DNA of 64,000 nt, taken from assembly GCF_002261475.1 (NCBI RefSeq), contig NZ_NEVN01000004.1:434001-498000 (forward strand), in the 5' to 3' direction. A program made the translations under genes and the position numbers. Every line of letters starts with the position of its first letter. The stretch's first letter is position 1. Origin of the DNA: Bordetella genomosp. 5. GTDB taxonomy: Bacteria; Pseudomonadota; Gammaproteobacteria; Burkholderiales; Burkholderiaceae_B. The notes under the pieces were generated by a model. The model had not been told where the DNA came from. It ran no database searches and worked only from the letters and a program-made list of their open reading frames with translations. Shown here one piece after another: positions 1 through 8,599 of this stretch.

Positions 1-360
1 TCCAAGAGGAATCAGACGTTGAAAACGCGCGATAATTGCGGCGAGCGCGGAACATGATGCACCACGTGGCAACTTGTAGGCGAGGGTTAGTAACTTGTCT
101 CCTGCCCATTTGGAGGCGGAAATCTTATCTTTTTCTGCGCCGGCAGCTAGCAGGATTAGCCATACTATGGGCTCAACTTGTTTGGGGTCGTTCAAGTTAT
201 CGCAGTATTCGAGAATTTTCTCCACTGCCGCTTCTGCCAGTTTCACATCTCCCTGCCTGCTTGCTGCTTTGCAGCAAGGCTCGAGCGTCAAAACAGTTTG
301 CCTAAAACAGTCTTCCGTCGGCGGAGAGAACGCCTTGATAATTTGGCACGCTTTGATAGT
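1..360 (-). pseudogene. Out-of-frame continuation of the orphan gene to the window edge
   Basis: On the minus strand, from about 360 down to base 1, one frame has no stop and reads as a natural protein (for example KLAEAAVEKILEYCDN and VWLILLAAGAEKDKIS). It is in the -1 frame relative to the 430-residue ORF and picks up where that ORF turns into basic, low-quality sequence. The simplest reading is one missing base near 360. The gene runs off the left end of the window. A frameshift in the organism and a sequencing error cannot be told apart from this sequence. Confidence 0.5.
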
Positions 361-1580
361 AGGCTCTCGTTGAAGTGGTGTGCCCGGGCATAATGCGCTA
401 ACGCCGTAAACATCTGCATTTGCTTACTCTCGCTTTCAAGGTGAGAATAGGGATCGAGAATATCCTCGTCTAGCGACTTGGCAGGGTGGAGCGCCCAGTC
501 GCGCCTACCACCATCAATAATGTCGGGCAAGCCGATTAGCAGTCGACAGTATGACTCGAGTTCTTCGGGCTGCGATGCCGTCTGTGTAGCAGGAAGCCCT
601 ACTGCCGATGCGTTGTCCGTCGCGCGAAGCAATGCGGTACCCCAAGGTTGGCGGGGGCTAAGGTCCTCAAAGCTCCATCTGGGCTCCGCAAGATGATCAA
701 GCATTTCGACCGTCATGTAGTCTGCGGCGAGATTGCCGTCGAGTTGGCTTGTTAAATCGTGCGCTTCCTCGTCGGACAGGAAAATGGTTTCGAGAATGAT
801 GGTTGCATGGGTAAACGCTGCCAGCCTTCGCCAAAATACGGGCGCCGGCGCTAGGGCGCTCGCCTGGCTGATCGAAGCCATTGTCAGTTGCGCTAGCTTA
901 ATCAGAAGATCGACATGTTCGATTCGCGCTTCCTCTTTTTCGCCGTTCTCGATGAGATGCTTTAGGGCCTCTCGCGAAATCGGGCTAAATCGCTCATCGG
1001 AAGACGCGCGAGCTCTAGATAGCTCGTAAGTGACCATTAGAGCGAAAGGAGTGACGCCGATGCCTATTATTTGAAAGGCAGTCAACAGGTCGTCGTTCGA
1101 CACAAAAGCCATGGCAGCCACCGGATCTACACTTTCTGTAACGCAGACTGCTTGAAGGCACCTAAGGGCCCAAGGCGGACTCTTTGCAATGATGGCAGCG
1201 AGGTGAGGTGTGAGCAATTCCGCGGCATACTCCTTAGGTCCGATGTGTTCCGGGATTGATCCCAAGATCGATTCGTAGTAGGCCGTGGCCTTGGGAATTA
1301 TCTCTGAGATACTAAAGCCCCCGCTTTGGAGGCTTTGTAAGATCCTGGCGAGTGTTGGTTGTGCTAGCTGTCGCAGCTCTTCCAGCACTAATTCGAAGTC
1401 ACTATCAGAAAGCGGTGCACTCGACACGCGTTCCTGCCAAATTAACGCACGTGGCCAATTGGGAAGCGCTCGATTAGCGAGGTGTCGAATACCCTCAGTC
1501 CGGATATCTGCTGAAGGATCGAGCAGGGAGAGTTCTGGAATATCTGTTTGATGCCCCGACTGCCCTTTGACCCGAAACAT
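288..1580 (-). CDS. Orphan protein, 430 aa, probably the middle of a frameshifted gene
   Basis: I do not recognise this protein. It is soluble-looking, mostly helical and acidic in the middle, with no signal peptide, membrane segment or catalytic motif. The ATG at 1580 has no ribosome binding site before it. The last 24 residues are an unnatural run rich in Arg, Lys and Ser (SKRAKLSRRSLRRRKTVLGK), typical of reading out of frame. A better-looking frame continues from about 360 to the left edge, and another open piece with a good start lies at 1626-1722. I therefore think the annotated ORF is the central part of a longer gene broken near both ends, or that the assembly has two indels here. Base composition is lower in GC than the core genes to the right, fitting an accessory region. 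Confidence 0.55.
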   Translation of the reverse strand: MFRVKGQSGHQTDIPELSLLDPSADIRTEGIRHLANRALPNWPRALIWQERVSSAPLSDSDFELVLEELRQLAQPTLARILQSLQSGGFSISEIIPKATAYYESILGSIPEHIGPKEYAAELLTPHLAAIIAKSPPWALRCLQAVCVTESVDPVAAMAFVSNDDLLTAFQIIGIGVTPFALMVTYELSRARASSDERFSPISREALKHLIENGEKEEARIEHVDLLIKLAQLTMASISQASALAPAPVFWRRLAAFTHATIILETIFLSDEEAHDLTSQLDGNLAADYMTVEMLDHLAEPRWSFEDLSPRQPWGTALLRATDNASAVGLPATQTASQPEELESYCRLLIGLPDIIDGGRRDWALHPAKSLDEDILDPYSHLESESKQMQMFTALAHYARAHHFNESLLSKRAKLSRRSLRRRKTVLGKLF

Positions 1581-1625
1581 TGCATTTGCGGCCCGAGCTG
1601 CGTAGACGGGCCCGGCTTCCAGGGA

Positions 1626-1722
1626 GGAAACTTAGTGCGAGCCCGACTTCGGTAGGCAGTCGTTCTGCCGCGGATTGCAGGTCACAGCATTCCTTATGTA
1701 ACAGTGGACTTTCCAGAGTCAT
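1626..1722 (-). pseudogene. Probable true 5' end of the frameshifted orphan gene
   Basis: An ATG at 1722 on the minus strand follows a GGGAG ribosome binding site seven bases away and opens a frame reading MTLESPLLHKECCDLQSAAE and on to about 1626. The 430-residue frame is open from about 1630 inwards, so a single extra base near 1625 would join them. This piece is in the same frame as the 1-360 piece, so the two changes compensate. It is short, so the call rests mainly on the good start site, which the ATG at 1580 lacks. Confidence 0.35.
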
Positions 1723-1829
1723 GGCCGCGCTCCCGGAGGCGTTTCTCAACGTTTTTTCTCACACTACGACCTCTTCAGGTGGCTGCCTATCCGAGATCAT
1801 GGAAGGTACCCGGGCGCAGGTTCAGAAAA

Positions 1830-1867
1830 AATTGTTCGCAGTTCAATTTGTTCAACTCGAATTGTTC
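1830..1867. repeat. Three AATTGTTC repeats at 15-bp spacing
   Basis: AATTGTTC occurs at 1830 and 1860, with a one-base variant AATTTGTTC at 1845, giving an exact 15-bp period. A fourth copy is at 2118-2125. The array lies about 110 bp upstream of the ATG at 1722 on the minus strand, where an operator or promoter element would sit. The rest of 1723-2299 contains no convincing gene; a 130-codon minus ORF at 2032-2424 overlaps the next gene and has a poor composition. Confidence 0.4.
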
Positions 1868-2299
1868 TGCGGATGACGTAAGTCCTTGATTTCTCATCGC
1901 ACGCGCCATCGTGCCTTAGGGCGGCGCGAAGTGGCGAGAGGCGACTGCGGCGCATGGCTGGGCGGCGACAGAGACGGCGCTTTGCTGACAAATCCGGCGT
2001 GGAGAGTACTCAAGCCGATGAAATGACTGAGCTATTTGCTCGATGAGCACATGAACTGAGCGGCTGAAGAGATTTTTTTGTTCAGTCGTCCAGGCCTTTG
2101 TTGGGACAGCTCAAGAAAATTGTTCAAGTTCAGTGGTGAATTGAGCGGAACAGACTCGCAGCCGCGACGTCGATTACTGCGTGGTCCTACCTGCCAATCT
2201 GTAGCGTCGGCGGCTACAGGCGTTCGAAAATTCCCATCAAGCCGTCCAGACTGGACCGTATCACTGTCTTTTCGGATTCCCCCTGGTTTTGAGTGCCAA

Positions 2300-3274
2300 T
2301 CATGTCCGGTTTCTCGAGCAGCGCTTGCCGATCGTTGCTCCCAGCAGCGTGGCGCATACCTCATCCACCAGGGAGGCTCGGCATCCGACGCGCATGATCC
2401 ATTCGTTGCCACGGCTATCCACAAACGAAGCGCGAGGGCGGCTGAGGTAGACCTGTATCCCGTTCTTGTCAGTTTTTTCGGCCGTGTCTTCTCCCTCCGC
2501 CTTAGCGTTGGCCAACTTGCTTGCGTAAGCGTTCAACCCGAGCAAATAAAAGGCGGCAATGAAATTGGCGCGCTGCACGGAACGTACTGCCGACGGCAGG
2601 GCCCGGGCGTGCGGGAGGGGCCCAAAATCGCCATGCGCAATCACGAGCTCACTCCGGTTCGCGGACCTCGTGTACTGCAAACCCGTCGCAATGACGATCC
2701 CCTTTGTTGCCGTACCGCCAAAGGTCAGCACTGTCTTCGCATGGGGTAGGATTTGCGCTCGCCAGCCACTCTTTGCTGTCGTATCTGGTTTGTTGAAGGT
2801 GCCCTTGCCGTCCGAGATACAAACATCGGTGGTGTTGGCATAAACGAAGTCGGGGTGCTTGGTCTTTGAAGACGATTTAGTGCAGTCTTCCCAGTGACCG
2901 TGCCAAACGTAGCCCAAGGCTTCCATTTCCAGGTGGTACAACGCCGCGCCGATGGCCCCAGTGAGTGCCTTGCCGATGAAGTCTTTAGTTTTGGAGAAAT
3001 GCGCATGGGCGGTCAGCTTCTTTCCCGGCCGTTTTTCGAGATACGCCAGAGCGGCAAGACTGAGACCAAAGCCGGCCAATTGGCCCCGTAGTCCGAGGCG
3101 ACCGCCGCCAATTATCGAAGTTCTAGCTGCGGCCAGTGCAAACGCGAAAGGATCTACTGTTAGCGGCGAGGTGCGGTAAGGGGCAATAGCGGTGTTCCAG
3201 GTCACGCGCTTGCCGGCACGTTTCACGTCGTATTGCCTCGCGCGTGGAATATGCACGTCCCCGCTGAACCACAT
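2300..3274 (-). CDS. Orphan protein, 324 aa
   Basis: The start at 3274 follows a good AAAGGAA ribosome binding site six bases away. I do not recognise the family. The N-terminal third has a weakly hydrophobic stretch (around residues 60-80, GQLAGFGLSLAALAYLEK) and the middle is polar with scattered cysteines (EDCTKSSS, TDVCISDG). No signal peptide or known catalytic motif is visible. GC is below that of the core genes to the right, and the gene stands alone on the minus strand next to the frameshifted orphan, which suggests horizontally acquired DNA. The C-terminal residues (CSRNRT) are basic and irregular, so truncation at the 3' end is possible. Confidence 0.5.
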   Translation of the reverse strand: MWFSGDVHIPRARQYDVKRAGKRVTWNTAIAPYRTSPLTVDPFAFALAAARTSIIGGGRLGLRGQLAGFGLSLAALAYLEKRPGKKLTAHAHFSKTKDFIGKALTGAIGAALYHLEMEALGYVWHGHWEDCTKSSSKTKHPDFVYANTTDVCISDGKGTFNKPDTTAKSGWRAQILPHAKTVLTFGGTATKGIVIATGLQYTRSANRSELVIAHGDFGPLPHARALPSAVRSVQRANFIAAFYLLGLNAYASKLANAKAEGEDTAEKTDKNGIQVYLSRPRASFVDSRGNEWIMRVGCRASLVDEVCATLLGATIGKRCSRNRT

Positions 3275-3637
3275 ATAGAGTTTCCTTTAAGCTGCGAATG
3301 AAGAGAGGGCGACGATGGGAGTCTCGCTTGTAGCGATTTGCACGATCTCCAGTTTTCGGCCGCAATCATTTAACGTCCGAGTTCGCAAAAACTATAGTTG
3401 CCCGCTCTTATGCGCGCTGATTAATAAGCTTGAAGGCGTCAGGCTGTTACTTCAATCCGCATCTTGAGAAGAGCCATCTCGACCGTGGCGCTTAGTCTCT
3501 TGGATTCAGCTTGGCGCTAAACATCAGCGCCCATTCCGCCGACACCCTCGGCACCCCCCACCGGCCAACAACCTCCCACCGCACCCCCAAACCCCACCCG
3601 CCCCGCTAGCCTCGACCTCCTGACAAAGGAGGCGCCG
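3275..3637. other. Composition boundary without a gene
   Basis: This stretch holds no credible ORF. GC rises sharply from about 3500, and by 3540 the sequence has the C-rich character of the core chromosome. I read this as the edge between the accessory DNA on the left and the backbone that begins with comEC. No direct repeat or tRNA that would mark an insertion site was seen. Confidence 0.45.
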
Positions 3638-6094
3638 ATGCGGGGCAGGGCGGTGATGGTGGGGCTGGTGGCGGGCGCCGGGATCGTGCAGGTGCAGGCG
3701 TCGCTCTGGCATGCCGGGGCACTCGCCGCCTGGGCGCTGGGCGCTGCCGTGTTGCTGGCGTGCCTGCGCACGAGGCCGCGCGTGAGCCGGCACGGCGCCA
3801 TCTTGGGGCTCGTCATCGCGTGCTGCCTGGGTATCGCGCTCGGCACGCTCAACGCCATCGCTCAGGCGCTCCCGCGCCTCGCGCAATCTGTGCCGGCGCA
3901 TCTGGAGCAGCAGATCGTCGTCGCCTCCGCCCGCATTCTCACGCTCACGCAAGGCGATGATCGGTCGCGCCGCTTCATGGCGGAGATCGATGCGCCGCGG
4001 CATGCCGGCTTGCCGCGCCAGGCGCTCGTGACGTGGCGTGCGCTGCCGGGTGATACCCGGCCGGTGCCGACGCCCGCGCCCGGGCAACGTTGGAACATGA
4101 CGCTGGTGGTGCGGCAGCCTTATGCCGCGCTCAATCCTTTCCTGCCGGACCAGGAGGGTCGTTGGTTCGCGGCGGGGGTGCGGATGCTGGCGTCGGTGCG
4201 CGGTAATCCGGCGCGCGTGGACGACATGCCGTGGGCGAGTTTTTCGATTGCGGTGGAGCGGCTGCGGCACGTCGCGCGCGAGCGCATGCAGGCGGTGCTG
4301 GGCGAGATGCGGCAGGGGCCGCTGCTGGTGGCGCTGGCGCTGGGCGATGGCTCGGGGATTTCGCGGTCCGACTGGGATCTGTTCAATCGCACGGGCATCA
4401 CGCATCTCGTGAGCATCAGCGGCTTGCATGTGAGCCTGGTGGCGGGCGTGGCGGGGTGGCTGGCGAGCCGGGTGTGGCGGCGGCTGCGGTGGCGCGGCCG
4501 GGCGTGTTGTGTGTGGCAGCCGGCCAGCGTGGTCGGCATGGTGGTGACGGTGCTGGTGGCCGGCGCGTACTCGCTGCTGGCGGGCTGGAGCGTGCCGACG
4601 CGGCGCACGTTCTTCATGCTGGCGGCGTTCGGGGTGGCGGTGTGTTTGCGCTGGCCCTTGTCGCGCGGACGCGGGCTGGCGCTGGCGGCGGCCGTGGTGG
4701 TGGTGTTCGACCCGTGGGCGCCGCTGTCGCCGGGCTTCTGGCTGTCGTTCGGCGCGGTGGCGGTGCTGATGGCGGTGTGGCAAGAGCCGCTGCCCCAGGG
4801 CCGCCTGGCGCGGGCGTGGCGTGGGGTGCGCATGTTCGGCCGGACGCAGGCGGTCATTACCCTGGGGATGGTGCCGCTGTTGGCGTGGTGGACGCAGCAA
4901 TTGTCGCTGGTGTCGCCCGTGGCCAATGCGATCGCGATTCCGGTGGTGAGCATGCTGGTGACGCCGCTGGCCCTGGGTGTGGCGATGTTCGCCGCCGTAG
5001 GCGCTGTCTGGCCGTGGGCCGGCGCTGTCGCGTGGGGGCTGGCGTGGCCGGCCGATGGGCTGGCGAGGGTGGTCATGGCCTTGATGGAATGGATGGCGGG
5101 ATACGAGCATGCGAGCCTGGCCGTGGCATCGGCGCCATGGCCATGGGTATTGGCGGCATGCGCGGGCGTCGTGTGGGCCCTGCAGGCGCCGGGGTGGCCC
5201 GGTCGCGCGTGGGGCTGGACGGCGCTGGCGCCGCTGGTGCTGTGGCGCGCGCCGGCGCCCGCGCCTGGCGACTGGACGCTGCATGCGCTCGATATCGGCC
5301 AAGGCACGGCCGTGATCGTGCGCACCGCGCGTCACGTCATGGTCTACGACACGGGACCCCTATCGCCCGATGGCTGGGACGCCGGCGAGCGTATGGTGGT
5401 GCCGGTGTTGCGGGCGTTGGGCGTGCGGGCGCTGGACACCCTGGTGCTGTCGCATGCCGACATGGACCATGTGGGCGGCGCGATGGCGTTGCTGCAAGCC
5501 ATGCCGGTGCGCACGGCCTATGCGTCGTTCGACCTGGCCCGCTGGCGCGCGCAGCAATTGCGTCAACGTGCCGAGTCGTTCGGCGACCTCGAGCCTCCGT
5601 TACCGGAGACGGTATCGCCATGCATGGCCGGGCAGGCCTGGGTGGTGGACGACGTGCGCTTCACATTTCTGCATCCGCCCGCGGGGCTGGGACCCGCGTC
5701 GACCAACGCGCGCAGTTGTGTGCTGCGCGTGGAGGGCGCCCATCATTCGGTGCTGCTGCCGGGGGATATTCCGCGCGAGTACGAAGCGCGGCTGGCGGCT
5801 GCGCTGCCCGCTACCGATCTGGTGCTGGCCGCGCATCACGGCTCCAACACCTCGTCCGGTCCGGAGCTGGTGCGCGCGGCCAGTGCCGCACATGTGGTGT
5901 TCCAGGCCGGCTACCGCAACCGCTATGGCCATCCGACGGCCGCGGTGGTCGCGCGCTGGCGCGCGCAGGAAACGCACGCCTGGCGCACGGATCGCGATGG
6001 CGCGATCACGGTGCGCTCCGCCGGCGCGGGCCTGGCGGTGGAGGCGCAGCGCGAGGCGGGGCGGCGCTACTGGCATCGCGACCCGGCCGGATGA
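3638..6094 (+). CDS. comEC: ComEC/Rec2 DNA internalisation channel
   Basis: This 818-residue inner membrane protein carries single-stranded DNA across the cytoplasmic membrane during natural transformation. An AAAGGAGG ribosome binding site precedes the ATG. Residues 1-220 are an N-terminal region with membrane segments and an OB-like soluble part. Residues 225-520 are the polytopic competence domain (LFNRTGITHLVSISGLHVSL is a family signature). The C-terminal third is a metallo-beta-lactamase-like domain (LDIGQGTA, YDTGP, LSHADMDHVGG, AAHHGSNTSS) with the HxDxDH-like metal site present. The length is normal for a complete ComEC with both domains. It stands alone, and whether the strain is transformable cannot be told from this window. 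Confidence 0.95.
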   Translation: MRGRAVMVGLVAGAGIVQVQASLWHAGALAAWALGAAVLLACLRTRPRVSRHGAILGLVIACCLGIALGTLNAIAQALPRLAQSVPAHLEQQIVVASARILTLTQGDDRSRRFMAEIDAPRHAGLPRQALVTWRALPGDTRPVPTPAPGQRWNMTLVVRQPYAALNPFLPDQEGRWFAAGVRMLASVRGNPARVDDMPWASFSIAVERLRHVARERMQAVLGEMRQGPLLVALALGDGSGISRSDWDLFNRTGITHLVSISGLHVSLVAGVAGWLASRVWRRLRWRGRACCVWQPASVVGMVVTVLVAGAYSLLAGWSVPTRRTFFMLAAFGVAVCLRWPLSRGRGLALAAAVVVVFDPWAPLSPGFWLSFGAVAVLMAVWQEPLPQGRLARAWRGVRMFGRTQAVITLGMVPLLAWWTQQLSLVSPVANAIAIPVVSMLVTPLALGVAMFAAVGAVWPWAGAVAWGLAWPADGLARVVMALMEWMAGYEHASLAVASAPWPWVLAACAGVVWALQAPGWPGRAWGWTALAPLVLWRAPAPAPGDWTLHALDIGQGTAVIVRTARHVMVYDTGPLSPDGWDAGERMVVPVLRALGVRALDTLVLSHADMDHVGGAMALLQAMPVRTAYASFDLARWRAQQLRQRAESFGDLEPPLPETVSPCMAGQAWVVDDVRFTFLHPPAGLGPASTNARSCVLRVEGAHHSVLLPGDIPREYEARLAAALPATDLVLAAHHGSNTSSGPELVRAASAAHVVFQAGYRNRYGHPTAAVVARWRAQETHAWRTDRDGAITVRSAGAGLAVEAQREAGRRYWHRDPAG

Positions 6095-6145
6095 GCGCGC
6101 GATGTGGCTACACTTGCGCTTTCGTCAATCATGCAGGATGCCGTC

Positions 6146-6511
6146 ATGAGCGCAGATTCGTCCAGCCACGCCGTGTTGATCCCGACCGGCGCGATGTCCA
6201 ACCCGGTGGCCGGCAAGCCGCGCCGCCCGCTCACCGGCGACGCGGCGTTTCTGTCGCAGACCGCGTTCGAGGCGCGCGAAGGCAAGGTCGAGTCGGGAAT
6301 TTGGGAGAGCTCCGCCGGCACGTTCCAGTCGAACACGACCGGCTATGTCGAGTTTGGCTACATCCTGGAGGGCGCGGCGCGCCTCGTGGACCCCGATGGC
6401 ACCGTGCACGCGCTCACGCCGGGCACCGCGTTCGTCATGCCGGAGGGCTACACGGGCCACTGGGAAGTGGACGAGCGCGTGAAGAAGGTTTACTTCATCA
6501 CGCGCTTTTAA
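6146..6511 (+). CDS. Small cupin protein (DUF861/cupin_3 type)
   Basis: A single-domain cupin of about 121 residues. The core reads GTFQSNTTGYVEFGYILEG, then DGTVHALTPGTAFVMPEGYTGHWEV, the usual two cupin motifs of the DUF861 group that includes ureidoglycine aminohydrolase-like and EutQ-like proteins. The usual histidines of motif 1 are largely replaced, as is common in this group. I chose the ATG at 6146; 6131 is an alternative 15 bases upstream. Its 3' end overlaps the convergent regulator gene by 14 bp. The substrate cannot be predicted. Confidence 0.75.
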   Translation: MSADSSSHAVLIPTGAMSNPVAGKPRRPLTGDAAFLSQTAFEAREGKVESGIWESSAGTFQSNTTGYVEFGYILEGAARLVDPDGTVHALTPGTAFVMPEGYTGHWEVDERVKKVYFITRF

Positions 6512-7241
6512 GCCCGGCACGCTGCGGCGCCTTACTCGCCTTGCGCCGCGGCGTCGGTTTTTCAGGGGCGGCCTCCAGTATCGGCGCGACCCCGGCGACC
6601 CCGGTCACACCGGCCACACCGGCGATCCCGGCGACCCCGGCCGCATCGCTCATCACCACCATCACCTCCGCGGGCGTCCTGCTGCGCGTGAGGTACATGT
6701 GACCGATGCCGCTATCGAAGTAGGCCGTCTCGTTGCGGGCCAGAATCAGCGATTCGCCTGTCTCGAAGCGGATCTCCAGCTCGCCCGACAGCACCATCAA
6801 AAACTCCTGCCCCGCGTGGCGCACGAAGCCGTCGAACGCCTCCGGACCCCGGGCCAGGATACGGCCGTACATGGGTGTCATGGTGCGAGCGGGGTACTGC
6901 GCGGCCAGAAGCTTGTAGTCGTACGGGCCCGTGTGATAACCGGGCGCGTCGTCGATCGTGGTGCGCAGCGGCCCGGGCGCCTCGGTGGTGCGCTGGGCCG
7001 GCCCGAACAATTGACCGATGTCGACCTCGAGCGCGCGGGCTACCGCCGCGAATTTCTCGTAGCTGATCGAGACCTGGCCCAGTTCCATCTTGGACAGCGT
7101 GGACAAGGCCACGCCAGTCCGGTCGGACAGCTCGCGCAGCGTGAACCCGGCCGTCTTGCGCAAGGCGCGCAGGCGCATGCCGAGGCTTTTGCGGTCGGCG
7201 AGGATGTCGGGGGAAAGCGGGGCGGGCGAGGAGGCGCGCAT
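6498..7241 (-). CDS. XRE-type regulator with C-terminal cupin domain
   Basis: Transcription factor with an N-terminal helix-turn-helix (LRALRKTAGFTLRELSDRTG ... ALSTLSKMELGQ) and a C-terminal cupin sensor domain (HAGQEFLMVLSGELEIRFET). This PuuR-like layout is common for regulators of amine or amino-acid oxidation. It is transcribed away from the FAD oxidase gene at 7382, with a palindrome between them, so it probably controls that gene. The start is uncertain: ATGs at 7307 and 7334 would add 22 or 31 residues and none has a clear ribosome binding site. The tail contains a run of three-residue repeats (A-G-V/I, T-G-V) encoded by six 9-bp units, followed by a basic end. Confidence 0.8.
   Translation of the reverse strand: MRASSPAPLSPDILADRKSLGMRLRALRKTAGFTLRELSDRTGVALSTLSKMELGQVSISYEKFAAVARALEVDIGQLFGPAQRTTEAPGPLRTTIDDAPGYHTGPYDYKLLAAQYPARTMTPMYGRILARGPEAFDGFVRHAGQEFLMVLSGELEIRFETGESLILARNETAYFDSGIGHMYLTRSRTPAEVMVVMSDAAGVAGIAGVAGVTGVAGVAPILEAAPEKPTPRRKASKAPQRAGLKSA
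6586..6639. repeat. Six tandem 9-bp units in the regulator tail
   Basis: Units of the form G(C/T)(G/C)A(C/T)(C/A)CCG run head to tail, with the first, second and sixth identical. On the minus strand they encode an Ala-Gly-Val-type tripeptide repeat between the cupin domain and the basic C-terminus. Because the unit is a multiple of three, copy-number change would alter linker length without breaking the frame. Confidence 0.7.
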
Positions 7242-7334
7242 CGTTTCGTTGGGGACAGGGTCTCGGGACTTTCCCTTAAACCCGTGCAAAACCTGGGATT
7301 TAGCCATTGTGACCATTGACGGCCATTTTGTCAT

Positions 7335-7352
7335 ATTTGAGAATTCTCATAT
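7335..7352. promoter_or_regulatory. Palindromic operator between XRE regulator and FAD oxidase
   Basis: TGAGAATTCTCA at 7338-7349 is a perfect 12-bp palindrome, extended to 18 bp with one mismatched pair. It lies in the divergent intergenic region, 30 bp before the oxidase start. This is the expected place for autoregulation and oxidase control by the neighbouring regulator; the assignment is inference. Confidence 0.5.
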
Positions 7353-7381
7353 CCGAGAAATTAGGCAATACGAGGCCGACG

Positions 7382-8527
7382 ATGCGTGCGCAGGATTTTG
7401 ATGTGGTGATTGTGGGGGCGGGGATCGCGGGTGCGTCGCTGGCGTACCGGCTGGCCGGCCACCGGCGCGTGCTGATGCTCGAGCGCGAAAGTCAGCCGGG
7501 CTATCACTCCACCGGCCGGTCGGCCGCGATGTTCATGGAAACGTACGGCACCGCGCAGATTCAGGCCCTCACGCGTGCCAGCCGCGCCTTTTACGAGCGT
7601 CCGCCCACGGGGTTCACCGAGGCCGAGCTGCTGCACGAACGCGGCTGCCTCTACATCGCCAATGAGGAGCAGCGCGACGAGCTCGAGGCGGCAATCGTCG
7701 CTGCATCCGCGCGGGCAGCCAATGTGCGGCGCCTCACGCCCACCGAGGCGCTCGAGCGTGTGCCCTGTCTGCGCCCCGAGGCGGTTGCCGCCGGGGCGAT
7801 GTTCGAACCCGAGGCGCGCGATCTCGACGTGCACGCTCTGCATCAGGGCTTTCTGCGCGGTGCCCGACGCGCCGGTGCCGAGCTGCGCTGCAACGCCGAG
7901 CTGCGCGAAGCCCAGTGGGCCGACAGTGGCTGGGTGCTGCGCCTGAGCGACGGCTCGACCGCGAGCGCGCCGCTGCTGGTCAACGCGGCCGGTGCGTGGG
8001 CCGACGAGGTGGCGGCGCTCTGCGGCGTTCAGCCCGTGGGTCTGCAGCCGTGCCGTCGCAGCGCGTTCACGTTTGCCGCGCCCGAGGGCGCCGAGATCGC
8101 GGCCTGGCCGGCGGTCGTCGGCATCGACGAGAGCTTTTACTTCAAGCCCGACGCGGGTCAGCTGCTGGGCTCGCCGGCCAATGCCGACCCGGTGGCGCCT
8201 CACGATGTGGTGGCCGAGGAGCTCGACGTGGCCACCGGCATTTACCACATCGAGACCGCCACCACCCTGGCCATCCGCCGTCCCTCGCACGTGTGGGCGG
8301 GGTTGCGCTCGTTCGTGGCCGACGGCGATCTGGTCATCGGCTACGACGACGTACAGCCCGGCTTCTTCTGGCTGGCGGCGCAGGGCGGCTACGGCATTCA
8401 GTCGGCCGCCGGGGTGTCCGAACTGGCGAGCGGCCTGGTGCTGGGCGATGGCCTGTCCGACGCGCTGGCTCGCGAAGGGGTGAACCCCGATCTGCTGCGA
8501 CCCGCCCGGTTGCGCGCCGGTCACTGA
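7382..8527 (+). CDS. DAO-family FAD-dependent oxidoreductase
   Basis: A 381-residue flavoenzyme of the D-amino acid/glycine oxidase superfamily. The dinucleotide-binding motif is at the N-terminus (VVIVGAGIAGASLAYRLAG), followed by LLERES-like ribose contact LMLERESQPG. The C-terminal FAD contact is GFFWLAAQGGYGIQSAAG. It probably oxidises an amino or hydroxy acid; the substrate is not readable. The ATG at 7382 follows GAGG; upstream residues of the longer frame look non-coding. It is divergent from an XRE-cupin regulator, and a Bug binding protein and a hydrolase follow on the same strand, which could form one uptake and oxidation unit. Confidence 0.85.
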   Translation: MRAQDFDVVIVGAGIAGASLAYRLAGHRRVLMLERESQPGYHSTGRSAAMFMETYGTAQIQALTRASRAFYERPPTGFTEAELLHERGCLYIANEEQRDELEAAIVAASARAANVRRLTPTEALERVPCLRPEAVAAGAMFEPEARDLDVHALHQGFLRGARRAGAELRCNAELREAQWADSGWVLRLSDGSTASAPLLVNAAGAWADEVAALCGVQPVGLQPCRRSAFTFAAPEGAEIAAWPAVVGIDESFYFKPDAGQLLGSPANADPVAPHDVVAEELDVATGIYHIETATTLAIRRPSHVWAGLRSFVADGDLVIGYDDVQPGFFWLAAQGGYGIQSAAGVSELASGLVLGDGLSDALAREGVNPDLLRPARLRAGH

Positions 8528-8599
8528 GCCACGTCGGCAGGCCGCGTCGCGGCACTGCCCACCACTTCTGCAGCATCCATGAACAACAAGGGGAACACC

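Noticed and set aside
2032-2424. 130-codon minus-strand ORF downstream of the 324-residue orphan
   Set aside because: It overlaps the end of the better-supported orphan gene by 125 bp, has no ribosome binding site and its composition is not protein-like.
3524-5335. Long minus-strand ORF of about 600 codons opposite comEC
   Set aside because: A GC-rich shadow of comEC: the product is a monotonous Arg, His, Pro and Gln mixture with no domain.
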